A stretch of DNA of 16,089 nucleotides from an uncultured Rhodospirillaceae bacterium. GTDB taxonomy: Bacteria > Pseudomonadota > Alphaproteobacteria > Thalassobaculales > Thalassobaculaceae. Below are positions 1 through 8,775 of the stretch, one piece after another. The DNA lies in the NCBI GenBank assembly GCA_937891725.1, contig CALAHL010000572.1, positions 1 through 16,089 on the forward strand, given 5' to 3'. The notes below the pieces were generated by a model, which saw only the letters and a list, made by a program, of their open reading frames with translations, was not told the DNA's origin and searched no databases. Within the stretch, counting starts at the first letter, position 1. The number at the start of each line of letters is the position of its first letter. Made by a program: the position numbers and the translations under genes.

Positions 1-1
1 C

Positions 2-748
<747 letters not shown>

Positions 749-758
749 TGGTCACAGG

Positions 759-779
759 CCGGGGGTTACAGGCCCCCGG
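759..779 (+). other. GC-rich intercistronic hairpin between atpA and atpG
   Basis: CCGGGGG (759-765) and CCCCCGG (773-779) form a perfect 7-bp GC stem around the loop TTACAGG, 11 bases after the atpA stop codon. No T run follows, so it is not a classical terminator. It may be an mRNA stability or processing element that sets subunit ratios within the atp transcript. The structure is seen; the role is inferred. Confidence 0.45.
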
Positions 780-824
780 AGTTGATCTCGCCATGGATCG
801 GAACAGCCGAGAGCGGACGGAGCG

Positions 825-1715
825 ATGCCCAACCTTAAGGACCTAAAAGTCCGGATCAACAGCGTTAAGTCGACGCAGAAGATCACCTCGGCCATGAAGA
901 TGGTCGCGGCGGCCAAGTTGCGTCGTGCCCAGGACGCGGCCGAGCAGGCCCGCCCCTATGCCAAGAGCATGGAGCGGATGATCGTCACCCTGGCCGGGAA
1001 CGTGGTTCCGGGAAGCGGTCCGAAACTGCTGTCCGGCACCGGCAAGGACGAGAGCTATCTGATCGTGGTGGCGACGGCCGATCGCGGCCTGTGCGGCGGG
1101 TTCAACTCGAACATCGTTCGGGCGGCCCGACGCAAGATCACCGAGCTCGAGAATGCCGGCAAAAAGGTTGCTCTGCTGACCGTTGGTCGCAAGGCCAAGG
1201 ATCAGTTGCGCCGGACCCACAGCAAGCTGATCGTCAAATCGGTCGAGAACCTGGCGCGGACCACGATCGGGTTCGAGCAGGCCGACACGATCGCGCGGGA
1301 ACTGATCCATCGGTTCGACGAGGGCGAGTTCGACACCTGTCTGATGTTCTACAACCGCTTCCAATCGGCGATGACTCAGATCGTCACCGAGCAGCAGCTG
1401 ATCCCGGCGAAGGTCCCGGAGCTGTCCGGCGACGAAGACAAGGGTGGGGCGTCCGCCAAGGCGCTGTACGAGTACGAGCCGGACGAGGAAGGCATCCTGT
1501 CGGCCCTGCTGCCTCGGAATGTCGCGACCCAGGTGTTCACCGCACTCTTGGAAAACTCCGCGTCCGAGCACGGCGCGCGGATGACGGCGATGGATTCTGC
1601 GACCCGGAACGCCGGTGAAATGATCGACAAGCTGACGCTGACCTACAACCGGACGCGTCAGGCCTATATCACGAAGGAACTGATCGAAATCATCTCGGGT
1701 GCGGAGGCGCTCTGA
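825..1715 (+). CDS. atpG: ATP synthase F1 subunit gamma
   Basis: The 296-residue gamma subunit is the central rotor shaft that couples proton-driven c-ring rotation to catalysis in the alpha3beta3 head. The N-terminal helix has the hallmark LKDLKVRINSVKSTQKITSA, continuing as MKMVAAAKLRRAQ. The C-terminal helix has ENSASEHGARMTAMDSATRN and the ending LTYNRTRQAYITKELIEII. Both ends of the coiled coil are therefore present, and the length is normal for the family (about 285-300). A central ADRGLCGGFN block, also typical, lies near residue 90. The ATG at 825 follows a purine-rich GGACGGAG and places the conserved N-terminus correctly. It sits 76 bases after atpA. A short 5-bp hairpin (GTCGG/CCGAC, 1717-1730) lies directly after its stop codon, before atpD. 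Confidence 0.98.
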   Translation: MPNLKDLKVRINSVKSTQKITSAMKMVAAAKLRRAQDAAEQARPYAKSMERMIVTLAGNVVPGSGPKLLSGTGKDESYLIVVATADRGLCGGFNSNIVRAARRKITELENAGKKVALLTVGRKAKDQLRRTHSKLIVKSVENLARTTIGFEQADTIARELIHRFDEGEFDTCLMFYNRFQSAMTQIVTEQQLIPAKVPELSGDEDKGGASAKALYEYEPDEEGILSALLPRNVATQVFTALLENSASEHGARMTAMDSATRNAGEMIDKLTLTYNRTRQAYITKELIEIISGAEAL

Positions 1716-1790
1716 CGTCGGCTTGCCGACAGGAGACCTCCCCCAGACGTAAAACGAGGGGCCACCACGGCCCGCCTTAGGAGCTGAACC

Positions 1791-3212
1791 ATGGCGAACA
1801 ATGCAACCGGCAAGATTACTCAGGTCATCGGCGCCGTCGTCGACGTCCAATTCGACGGCGAACTCCCGGCGATTCTGAACGCGCTCGAGACCGAGAACAA
1901 CGGCAACCGGCTGGTGTTGGAAGTCGCGCAGCACTTGGGCGAAAGCACCGTCCGCACGATCGCGATGGACGGCACCGACGGTCTGGTCCGCGGCCAGCCG
2001 GTCACCGATACCGGTGCTCCGATCACCGTGCCGGTCGGCCCCGAGACCCTGGGCCGGATCATCAACGTGATCGGCGAGCCGGTCGATGAGCGCCCGCCGC
2101 TCGAGACCAAGATGCGCCTGCCGATCCACCGGGCCGCACCGGAATACGTCGATCAGTCGACCGAAGCCGAGATCCTGGTCACCGGCATCAAGGTCATCGA
2201 CCTTCTGGCACCGTATGCCAAGGGCGGTAAGATCGGCCTGTTCGGCGGCGCCGGCGTGGGCAAGACCGTTCTGATCATGGAGCTGATCAACAACGTTGCG
2301 AAGGCGCACGGTGGCTATTCCGTGTTCGCCGGTGTCGGCGAGCGGACCCGTGAGGGCAACGATCTCTACCACGAGATGGTCGAGTCCGGCGTCATCAAGA
2401 CCGAGGGCGAAGGCTCCAAGGCCGCGCTGGTGTACGGTCAGATGAACGAGCCGCCGGGCGCGCGCTCGCGGGTGGCTCTGACCGGGTTGACCCTGGCCGA
2501 GTATTTCCGCGACGAGGAAGGCCAGGACGTGCTGTTCTTCGTGGACAATATCTTCCGCTTCACCCAGGCCGGCTCGGAAGTGTCGGCGCTGCTCGGCCGT
2601 ATCCCGTCTGCGGTGGGTTATCAGCCGACGCTCGCAACCGATATGGGTCAGCTGCAGGAGCGGATCACCACCACCAAGAAGGGCTCGATCACCTCGGTTC
2701 AGGCGATTTACGTGCCTGCCGATGACTTGACCGACCCGGCACCTGCCACCTCCTTCGCCCACTTGGACGCGACCACGGTGTTGAACCGTTCGATCGCCGA
2801 GCTCGGGATCTACCCGGCGGTGGATCCGCTGGACTCGACCTCTCGGATGCTGGACCCGCGGGTCATCGGTGATGAGCACTACAACGTCGCCCGCCGCACG
2901 CAGGAGGTGCTGCAGCAGTACAAGTCGCTGCAGGACATCATCGCGATCCTGGGCATGGACGAGCTTTCGGAAGAGGATCGTCTGGTCGTATCGCGCGCCC
3001 GGAAGATCCAGCGTTTCCTGAGCCAGCCGTTCTTCGTGGCCGAGGTCTTCACCGGCTCGCCGGGCAAGCTGGTCGCCATCGAAGATACCATCAAGGGCTT
3101 CAAGGGCATTGTCGAAGGCGAATACGACGATCTGCCGGAATCGGCTTTCTACATGGTCGGCAGCATCGACGAGGCCAAGGAGAAGGCCCGCAAGATGGCG
3201 GAAGCAGCCTGA
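1791..3212 (+). CDS. atpD: ATP synthase F1 subunit beta (catalytic)
   Basis: The 473-residue beta subunit carries the catalytic sites for ATP synthesis and hydrolysis in F1. The Walker A loop GGAGVGKT is at residues 152-159 and the GERTREGNDLY block at 183-193 contains the expected catalytic glutamate (E184). VLFFVDNIFRF (about 247-257) is the Walker B strand. The ATP synthase signature PAVDPLDSTS is at 342-351 and the DELSEED loop, which contacts gamma and epsilon, is at 390-396. All expected motifs are intact and the length is normal. The ATG at 1791 is preceded by TAGGAGCTGAACC, a good Shine-Dalgarno sequence. It sits 75 bases after atpG and 49 before atpC in the same transcript. Confidence 0.99.
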   Translation: MANNATGKITQVIGAVVDVQFDGELPAILNALETENNGNRLVLEVAQHLGESTVRTIAMDGTDGLVRGQPVTDTGAPITVPVGPETLGRIINVIGEPVDERPPLETKMRLPIHRAAPEYVDQSTEAEILVTGIKVIDLLAPYAKGGKIGLFGGAGVGKTVLIMELINNVAKAHGGYSVFAGVGERTREGNDLYHEMVESGVIKTEGEGSKAALVYGQMNEPPGARSRVALTGLTLAEYFRDEEGQDVLFFVDNIFRFTQAGSEVSALLGRIPSAVGYQPTLATDMGQLQERITTTKKGSITSVQAIYVPADDLTDPAPATSFAHLDATTVLNRSIAELGIYPAVDPLDSTSRMLDPRVIGDEHYNVARRTQEVLQQYKSLQDIIAILGMDELSEEDRLVVSRARKIQRFLSQPFFVAEVFTGSPGKLVAIEDTIKGFKGIVEGEYDDLPESAFYMVGSIDEAKEKARKMAEAA

Positions 3213-3261
3213 TCCCGGTTGGGGAACAGGCGTGATCCATATCGAATAGGAACCCGATCCG

Positions 3262-3672
3262 ATGGCCGAAACCACACAATTCGAACTCGTCTCTCCGGAG
3301 CGCCTCGTGCTCTCCCGCGACGTGGAGATGGTCGTGATTCCGGGCAGCGAAGGCTACTTCGGTGTGCTGCCCCGGCATTCACCGATGCTGACCACGTTGA
3401 TGCCGGGCGTGATCGATATTCACGAAGGTGGCTCGATCGTCGATCGGATTTTCGTGGCCGGCGGTTTCGCCGAGGTCACCGAGGATCGCTGCACGGTGTT
3501 GGCCGAGGGGGCGACCCCGCTCGCCGAGGTCGACGTTTCCGCGACCGAGAAGACCATTTCCGATACCAAGGAGATTCTCAAGGACACCTCCGACGCGGTG
3601 GAGCAGGAGAAGCTTCAGGAGAAGATCTCGAACATGGAAGCCATGCTGGCTGCCAAGCGTCTGGTCGGCTGA
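3262..3672 (+). CDS. atpC: ATP synthase F1 subunit epsilon
   Basis: The 136-residue epsilon subunit sits at the foot of the gamma shaft and links the rotor to the c-ring; in bacteria it also inhibits ATP hydrolysis. The N-terminal beta-sandwich is clear: FELVSPERLVLSRDVEMVVI, GSEGYFGVLPRHSPMLTTL, then GGFAEVTEDRCTVLAEGA. The C-terminal part is a charged helical stretch (about residues 100-136) ending in MEAMLAAKRLVG, as expected for the regulatory helices. The ATG at 3262 comes after AATAGGAACCCG and keeps the conserved start. It is the last gene of the F1 operon, and the intrinsic terminator at 3719-3749 follows its stop codon by 46 bases. Confidence 0.97.
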   Translation: MAETTQFELVSPERLVLSRDVEMVVIPGSEGYFGVLPRHSPMLTTLMPGVIDIHEGGSIVDRIFVAGGFAEVTEDRCTVLAEGATPLAEVDVSATEKTISDTKEILKDTSDAVEQEKLQEKISNMEAMLAAKRLVG

Positions 3673-3718
3673 GATTTCGCCGATCTGGCAATTGGACGTG
3701 GATTCCCCAGACTGACAT

Positions 3719-3749
3719 ACTCCCGGACGTGATTCGTCCGGGAGTTTTT
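3719..3749 (+). terminator. Intrinsic terminator of the atp operon, overlapping the ydbH-like translation start
   Basis: ACTCCCGGACG (3719-3729) pairs perfectly with CGTCCGGGAGT (3735-3745) around the loop TGATT, and five T residues (3745-3749) follow at once. An 11-bp GC-rich stem with a T run is a textbook rho-independent terminator, placed 46 bases after the atpC stop. Its 3' arm contains GGGAG (3740-3744), the only Shine-Dalgarno-like sequence for the next gene, whose start is at 3754 or 3748. Read-through RNA would therefore fold its own ribosome binding site into the hairpin. Confidence 0.9.
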
Positions 3750-3753
3750 GTTC

Positions 3754-6700
3754 GTGGGTCGCTTTTTTCGCGCGCTCTTTAAACTCACGCTTCGGGTTCT
3801 GCTCGCCGTTGTGATTCTCTGTCTCGTGCTGGTGCCTGCCCTCTGGCTTGGCCGAGACAGTCTCCCGCCCCGGCTGGCGGCCTGGGGGATCAACTATGTG
3901 CTCGGCGCGCTGGTGATCCAGGATCTTGCCTTCCAGATCTCCGATCTGGGCCTCGACGGGGCGGCGATCGAGGGCTTTGCGCTCAATGGGCCCGATGGTC
4001 CGAAAGCGGACCGGATTTCCGCCACCTATGGATGGCGCGAGCTACTGGGCGCGGGCGTGCTCCGGTCGGTCCGTATTGAAGGCCCGCAAATCTCGGCGCA
4101 GGTCGCGGCGGACGGCGCGGTCTCAATCACCGGACTCGAAGCCCTGATGGACGCGATCACAGGTGCCGGAGAAACCGATGGCGCGCCGCCCGACCTGCCG
4201 CCGATCGAAATCTCCGACGCCCGGATCGATCTGTCCGGCGCGGTCGAAGGCCGGGTATCCGCGAGCGGCACCGTCAAGGGCACCACCGCGCAGCAGGAGA
4301 TTGCACTGTCGGGGCAGGCCGATCTCTCCAGTCCCGCCGCGGCTGCTGTCTTTTCCGGACGGACCGTCCTTTCAGCGCAATTGGGACCGACTGCGGGGAA
4401 AATTGGTCTGGTGATCCTCGGAGGCAGTCTGACGGCCTTGGACGGGCAGATTGCGATCGGGTCCGGGTTGGACGGAGCTATTCAGGTCAATTGGCAGCCG
4501 GACGCCCCGACCGTGCTGTCCGGGTCCGCGAAAGCACGGGACCTCACAATCGCGTCCCACCGCTTTGCGGCGCCGCGTTTGGAGGCGCGGCTGGACGGAC
4601 AGACCATCAGCGCCACGGCGGCTGCCAACCTGCTCGACGCGGACGGTGCTCCGATACAGGACGGGGCCATCGACCTCGCTCTGGTGATCGAACCCGCCGA
4701 TACCCTTCGGGGCGAGGACCCCACACGTAGGTCCGTGCAATTGCGTCTGGCTGCACCGATGGCCCCGTTGGAGCGTTTGGCCGCCGGCGCAGTGTCGCGG
4801 CCCTCCCTCGGCATCGAGGGCCGGGTGAGCCTGGGGCTCTCCGGATCGATGTCGGGGATGTCGGACGGGATGCTGCCCGATGGTCTGGATAGTCTGCTTG
4901 CCGGTTTGGTTGCGAGTGGGGGGATCGAACTGAGCGCTCAAGGCGCCGACCCCGCCGCCTCGACTCTGTCCGGTCGTTTGGCTCTGGCTGCAGCGGCCGG
5001 CGTGGTCTCGGTTGAGACCGCCGAGCCGTTCGAGCTGACCGTTCCGATCGACAGGATTGCGGCCGACCCGGACCTGTCGGCGGTGCTGGGTGATCACCTG
5101 TCTGACCTCCGGGAGGTCTTTGGTCCGGCGGTCACACTTGGATTCGGCACCGAGCGCGACGAATTCGGGATCACCTTCGAGACTGCCGCCGACGCCCGCA
5201 CCGTCACGCTGTCCGGGCCGATGATGCTGTCCGGAACCGGAGAGGACGGCGCGACCCTGGGGGCGGAGATCACCGTGGCGGTCGACCCGGGGGAAGACGG
5301 AGGCCCGCGCTTGATCGGGCCGGTTTCGATCACCGTGACGGGGGATCGGATCTCGGCGGGCGGCGTCACGCTGTCCGATCTGCGTGCGACGGTGCAAGGC
5401 ACCCAGGAGGGTGATGCCTTCACCGGCAGCTATCTGGTCGAGCTGTCCGGCGATGCGCCGCCCAACGGGGTGCGGGGCACTGCGCTCAAACTTGGGGGCG
5501 CGCTGCACCTTGATCCCGATCTGATCACCGTGGATTTGGCCGATGGCGGCTCGATCGCCGCGCGCCGTCTTGAACTGGGCCGGTCCCTGCGTCCGGTGGA
5601 AAGTTTGGTTGCGACACTTCCGAAACGGGAGACTCCGCCGCTGCTCAAATGGGTGCGCGACCCCGAGGCTCCGGGCGGGTCCCGGACCGGCCTCGAGATG
5701 CACTTGCGGCCCGGGCCGTTTCGCTTGGACGCGAGGGCGGACGGGCAGGGATCGGCGGTAGATGTGGATGCCGGCCGCCTGATCGTGACGGCGGATCTCG
5801 ATGGCACGGGTACTGGGAAAGCGCGTCTGCGGCTTAGTAACGGTGCGGTCGGTTTGATCGGTCAGGGCATCAACGCGCGCGGATTGGCCGCCGATCTGCG
5901 GCTCGTCTTGACCGAAGGGGCCGCTCGGCTTGCAAGCCTGACCGTTGCCGCCGAACGTCTGGTCGATGAGTCGACCGAGATCACCCGTTTCGTGCCGATG
6001 TCCCTGCAAGCGGATGCCAGGCCGGCGCCGGCGCGGGGCGCTTCCGATCGGCTCCGGTTCACTGCCACCTTGCGCGGCGTCAGCGGCGCCTTCGTGGTCG
6101 ATGCGGCGGGACATCACGATCCCGGATCGGGCCAAGGCCGCGCCGAGGTCACCTTGTTCCCGTTGCAGTTCACCCCCGGCGGTCTGCAACCTGCGGATAT
6201 CTCACCGGCCGCGTCGTCATTTTTCCGGGAGACCACCGGTTCGGTCGCCGCGTCCGGAGCAATCCGCTGGCCGAGCGCGCCGGGAGCAGTCGAGCAGACA
6301 CCCTTTACCCTCAGCCTGTCGGAGCTCAGCTTTTCTGGGTCTCTTGGACAGATGCTGGGGCTCGACGGATCGGTGACCCTGTCGGCGATTGATCCACCCG
6401 CAACGCCCCCGGGTCAGATCCTCCAGGCGGCCATCTTGGACGTCGGCGTCCCGATCGAGTCCCCGCAGGTTCGCTTTCAGCTGATGCCGGACGGCCGGCT
6501 GGTGTTGGAGCGGGTGGATGCGGCCTTTGCCGGAGGACGGGTCTGGGCGGAGGCTCTGGAGGTTCCCCTCGACAGCGAAACGCCGGTCGAAATGAAGTTG
6601 AACGTGGAGCTGGTTGACGCTGCCACCCTGGTCGAGCTGATCAAGATGGACGGTTTGGTCGCGACCGGCACCCTGTCCGGAACCATTCCCTTGGTCTGGG

Positions 6701-7086
6701 ATCCGGCAAAGGGCTTATCCGTGAAACAGGCCTCCCTGCTCGCCGACGGAAATGGCGGGTTCATCCGTTACAGACCCGTCGAGACTCCGGCTGCGTTGCA
6801 AGGTGCGGGCGAGGAAGTTAGCTTGATGCTGGAAGCCCTGAAAAATCTGGACTACCAGCGGTTCTCGATCTCCGCGGACGGACGTCCGGGAGACACTTTC
6901 CAGGTGAAGCTGAACATCAATGGCAGCAATCCAGACCTTTATGACGGGCATCCGGTCGACCTCAACGTCACGCTCTCGGGCAAGCTCGACGAGCTGTTTC
7001 GGGACGTGCAACGGGTCCTCGGGATTACCGACGAGGTCCAGAAGCAGCTGCTGGACGGAGGACGTGGTGACGGAACAGGCGGGTGA
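3754..7086 (+). CDS. ydbH: YdbH-like AsmA-family intermembrane transport protein
   Basis: This large protein of 1110 residues has one N-terminal membrane anchor (about residues 10-32, LTLRVLLAVVILCLVLVPA). A very long region follows, rich in Gly, Ser, Asp and short beta-strand patterns, which suits a periplasmic beta-groove of the AsmA/YdbH type. The C-terminal 170 residues resemble the YdbH domain: KLNVELVDAATLVELIKMDG, then GTLSGTIPLVWDPAKGLSVK, and SNPDLYDGHPVDLNVTLSGK. Identification is helped strongly by the next two genes, which match YnbE and YdbL. E. coli YdbH (about 880 residues) works with TamB and YhdP in outer-membrane lipid homeostasis and phospholipid transport. This protein is about 230 residues longer. 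GTG 3754 is chosen because GGGAG lies 9 bases upstream; TTG 3748, three bases from GGGAG, is the alternative and adds two residues. An in-frame stop at 3730 excludes any earlier start. Confidence 0.85.
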   Translation: MGRFFRALFKLTLRVLLAVVILCLVLVPALWLGRDSLPPRLAAWGINYVLGALVIQDLAFQISDLGLDGAAIEGFALNGPDGPKADRISATYGWRELLGAGVLRSVRIEGPQISAQVAADGAVSITGLEALMDAITGAGETDGAPPDLPPIEISDARIDLSGAVEGRVSASGTVKGTTAQQEIALSGQADLSSPAAAAVFSGRTVLSAQLGPTAGKIGLVILGGSLTALDGQIAIGSGLDGAIQVNWQPDAPTVLSGSAKARDLTIASHRFAAPRLEARLDGQTISATAAANLLDADGAPIQDGAIDLALVIEPADTLRGEDPTRRSVQLRLAAPMAPLERLAAGAVSRPSLGIEGRVSLGLSGSMSGMSDGMLPDGLDSLLAGLVASGGIELSAQGADPAASTLSGRLALAAAAGVVSVETAEPFELTVPIDRIAADPDLSAVLGDHLSDLREVFGPAVTLGFGTERDEFGITFETAADARTVTLSGPMMLSGTGEDGATLGAEITVAVDPGEDGGPRLIGPVSITVTGDRISAGGVTLSDLRATVQGTQEGDAFTGSYLVELSGDAPPNGVRGTALKLGGALHLDPDLITVDLADGGSIAARRLELGRSLRPVESLVATLPKRETPPLLKWVRDPEAPGGSRTGLEMHLRPGPFRLDARADGQGSAVDVDAGRLIVTADLDGTGTGKARLRLSNGAVGLIGQGINARGLAADLRLVLTEGAARLASLTVAAERLVDESTEITRFVPMSLQADARPAPARGASDRLRFTATLRGVSGAFVVDAAGHHDPGSGQGRAEVTLFPLQFTPGGLQPADISPAASSFFRETTGSVAASGAIRWPSAPGAVEQTPFTLSLSELSFSGSLGQMLGLDGSVTLSAIDPPATPPGQILQAAILDVGVPIESPQVRFQLMPDGRLVLERVDAAFAGGRVWAEALEVPLDSETPVEMKLNVELVDAATLVELIKMDGLVATGTLSGTIPLVWDPAKGLSVKQASLLADGNGGFIRYRPVETPAALQGAGEEVSLMLEALKNLDYQRFSISADGRPGDTFQVKLNINGSNPDLYDGHPVDLNVTLSGKLDELFRDVQRVLGITDEVQKQLLDGGRGDGTGG

Positions 7087-7294
7087 TCGACGGAGCAACG
7101 CGCGCCGGGGCACGACGTCCCTGGCGGTGTTGCTGCTGGGCGGCGGGCTGATCGCCTGCACGCCGACGGTGGCGCTTCAGGCGCCGAAAGAGCCGATCAC
7201 CATCAATCTGAACATCAAGATCGAGCAGGAAGTTCGGATCAAGGTCGAGAAGGATCTCGATCAGGTCTTCGCGTCCAAGAGCAGTATTTTTTAG
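7067..7294 (+). CDS. ynbE: YnbE-like small outer-membrane lipoprotein
   Basis: This is a 75-residue lipoprotein. After a short basic N-terminus (RRSNARR) comes a hydrophobic stretch, LAVLLLGGGLIAC, with a lipobox ending at Cys31. The mature part begins CTPTVALQAPKEPITINLNI and ends KVEKDLDQVFASKSSIF. It closely resembles E. coli YnbE, which has CTP near the mature start, APKEPITIN, and a similar charged end. In E. coli, YnbE is the outer-membrane partner of YdbH and is thought to complete a bridge across the periplasm. The start is GTG 7067 (GTG 7064 is possible), because GGAGG at 7057-7061 gives a 5-base spacing. It overlaps the end of the ydbH-like gene by 20 bases, which suggests translational coupling. 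The frame stays open upstream to 6920, but that part is out-of-frame ydbH sequence. Confidence 0.88.
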   Translation: MTEQAGDRRSNARRGTTSLAVLLLGGGLIACTPTVALQAPKEPITINLNIKIEQEVRIKVEKDLDQVFASKSSIF

Positions 7295-7305
7295 GGAGTC
7301 GGGAT

Positions 7306-7680
7306 ATGTCGCGCAAACACGGTCGGCCCCTGGGAATGCTGTCTCGGCGTGTGGTGGTGGGCGCATTGCTCGGGATCGCTCTGTTGGGTCCGACCTTTCT
7401 GTCGACGGCCGCCGCGGCGCTGGATCTGGACCAGGCCAAGGCCCAGGGTCTGGTCGGCGAACGGCAGGACGGCTATATCGGTCAGGTCTCGGGCGGCGGC
7501 GACGTCGCGGCCTTCGTGGCCCAGATCAACGCCGAGCGCCGTGCCGCCTATGAGAATGTCGCGACCCAGAACGGCATTCCGATCTCGCAGGTCGAGCGGC
7601 TGGCAGCCCAAAAACTGATCGAGCGGGCGCCGGCGGGGACATTTCTGATGGACGCCTCCGGTCGGTGGTTTAAGAAGTAG
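7306..7680 (+). CDS. ydbL: YdbL-like periplasmic DUF1318 protein
   Basis: This 124-residue exported protein has a basic N-terminus, a hydrophobic core (VVVGALLGIALLGPTFLS) and a probable signal peptidase I site after STAAA, near residue 37. The mature part follows the DUF1318/YdbL pattern: LDLDQAKAQGLVGERQDGYI, then FVAQINAERRAAYENVATQN, VERLAAQKLIERAPAGTFLM, and a final GRWFKK. E. coli YdbL has the same blocks, and it is reported to keep YdbH-YnbE assembly in check. The ATG at 7306 has GGGAG at 7294-7298, overlapping the ynbE stop, so the two are probably translated together; the ATG at 7336 would also give a signal peptide. Three genes in the order ydbH-ynbE-ydbL, as in E. coli, make each assignment firmer. 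Confidence 0.9.
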   Translation: MSRKHGRPLGMLSRRVVVGALLGIALLGPTFLSTAAAALDLDQAKAQGLVGERQDGYIGQVSGGGDVAAFVAQINAERRAAYENVATQNGIPISQVERLAAQKLIERAPAGTFLMDASGRWFKK

Positions 7681-7731
7681 CGCGCCGGTCCCGGCGCCGG
7701 TCTCGAATCCTCACTCTTCCGGAGTTCCCTT

Positions 7732-8775
7732 ATGCAGTACCGCCCTCTTGGCCGCACCGGCCTGGATGTCAGCGTGATTTGTCTAGGCACCATGACCTAT
7801 GGCCAGCAGAACACCGAAGCCGAGGGCCATGCCCAGATGGACCTAGCGGTGGATCGGGGTGTGACTTTTTTCGATACCGCCGAGATGTACTCGGTCCCGC
7901 CGCGCGCCGAGACCTATGGCCGGACCGAAGAGGTGATCGGCACCTGGTTCGAGGCGCGCAAGAATCGGGACAAGGTGATCCTGGCGACCAAGGCGGTCGG
8001 ACCCGGCGACCGGTTCAAACATGTGCGCGACGGCAGCCCGCGCTTTGACCGGGTCAATCTGACCAAGGCCGTCGAGGACAGCCTGACGCGGCTGCGCACC
8101 GATTACATCGACCTCTATCAGCTGCACTGGCCGGAGCGGAGCGTGAACAGCTTCGGCACGCTCGGTTATGTGCATGTCGAGGAGGAGACCTGGACCCCGC
8201 TCGCCGAGACGTTGGGGTATCTGGACGAATTGGTGAAGGCCGGAAAGATCCGGCATGTCGGCCTGTCGAACGAGACTCCCTGGGGCATGATGAGCTATGC
8301 CCATCTGGCTGAGACGTCGGGGTTGCCCCGGATGGTCTCGAACCAGAATCCCTATTCGCTGCTGAACCGATCCTATGAGGTCGGCTGTGCCGAGGTCTCG
8401 ATTCGCGAGGATATGGGGCTGCTGGCGTACTCGCCCCTGGCCGGCGGGACCCTCTCCGGCAAGTATGTCGGTGGGGCGAAACCGGCGGGCGCGCGCATGA
8501 CCCTGTTCCCCGGAAACTTCTCGCGCTACGCCAATCCGGAATGCGAGGCCGCGATCGAGCTCTACGTCGGGATCGCCAAGAAATACAATCTGGACCCGTC
8601 GCAGATGGCGCTCGTTTACGTGAATTCCCGCCGTTTTCTCACCTCCAACATCATTGGCGCGACCACGATGGAGCAGCTGGCGGTCAATATCGACAGCATC
8701 GATCTGACCCTCGATTCGGCGGTGCTGGACGAGATCGAAGCGGTGCAGAAGCGGTATTCAAACCCGGGTCCGTGA
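7732..8775 (+). CDS. NADPH-dependent aldo/keto reductase, Tas-like
   Basis: This 347-residue cytoplasmic oxidoreductase has the aldo/keto reductase (beta/alpha)8-barrel fold and reduces carbonyls with NADPH. The start MQYRPLGRTGLDVSVICLGT with the GTMTYGQQNTEAE block, and AEMYSVPPRAETYGRTEEVIG, match the Tas subfamily closely (E. coli Tas, 346 residues). The catalytic tetrad is visible as D48, Y53, K87 and H132 (DLYQLHW). The sequence GKIRHVGLSNETPWG (about 171-185) and the C-terminal GATTMEQLAVNID block are also typical. The ATG at 7732 follows CCGGAG at suitable spacing. Its physiological substrate cannot be read from sequence; E. coli tas was found by complementing a tyrosine auxotroph, which says little about function here. 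It is separated from ydbL by 51 bases with only a weak hairpin, so read-through is possible. Confidence 0.93.
   Translation: MQYRPLGRTGLDVSVICLGTMTYGQQNTEAEGHAQMDLAVDRGVTFFDTAEMYSVPPRAETYGRTEEVIGTWFEARKNRDKVILATKAVGPGDRFKHVRDGSPRFDRVNLTKAVEDSLTRLRTDYIDLYQLHWPERSVNSFGTLGYVHVEEETWTPLAETLGYLDELVKAGKIRHVGLSNETPWGMMSYAHLAETSGLPRMVSNQNPYSLLNRSYEVGCAEVSIREDMGLLAYSPLAGGTLSGKYVGGAKPAGARMTLFPGNFSRYANPECEAAIELYVGIAKKYNLDPSQMALVYVNSRRFLTSNIIGATTMEQLAVNIDSIDLTLDSAVLDEIEAVQKRYSNPGP

Noticed and set aside
843..3275. 810-codon open frame on the minus strand opposite atpG-atpD
   Set aside because: It lies wholly opposite two unmistakable conserved genes; GC-rich codon bias leaves the antisense frame open. 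Its Arg/His/Asp/Gly-rich product shows no recognisable domain.
3692..3721. TTGGAC...CATACT as a promoter for the ydbH-like gene
   Set aside because: The -35 matches only 3 of 6 and the spacing is 18. Its transcript would still contain at least most of the terminator hairpin, so it would not explain expression.
4372..6189. 605-codon open frame on the minus strand opposite the ydbH-like gene
   Set aside because: Same antisense-shadow pattern: Arg/Gln/Gly-rich composition with no motif or hydrophobic structure, while the plus-strand frame has an anchor and a family C-terminus.
7682..7697. Hairpin GCGCCG/CGGCGC after ydbL as a terminator
   Set aside because: The 6-bp stem has a 4-base loop and no T run; such stems are frequent in GC-rich DNA.
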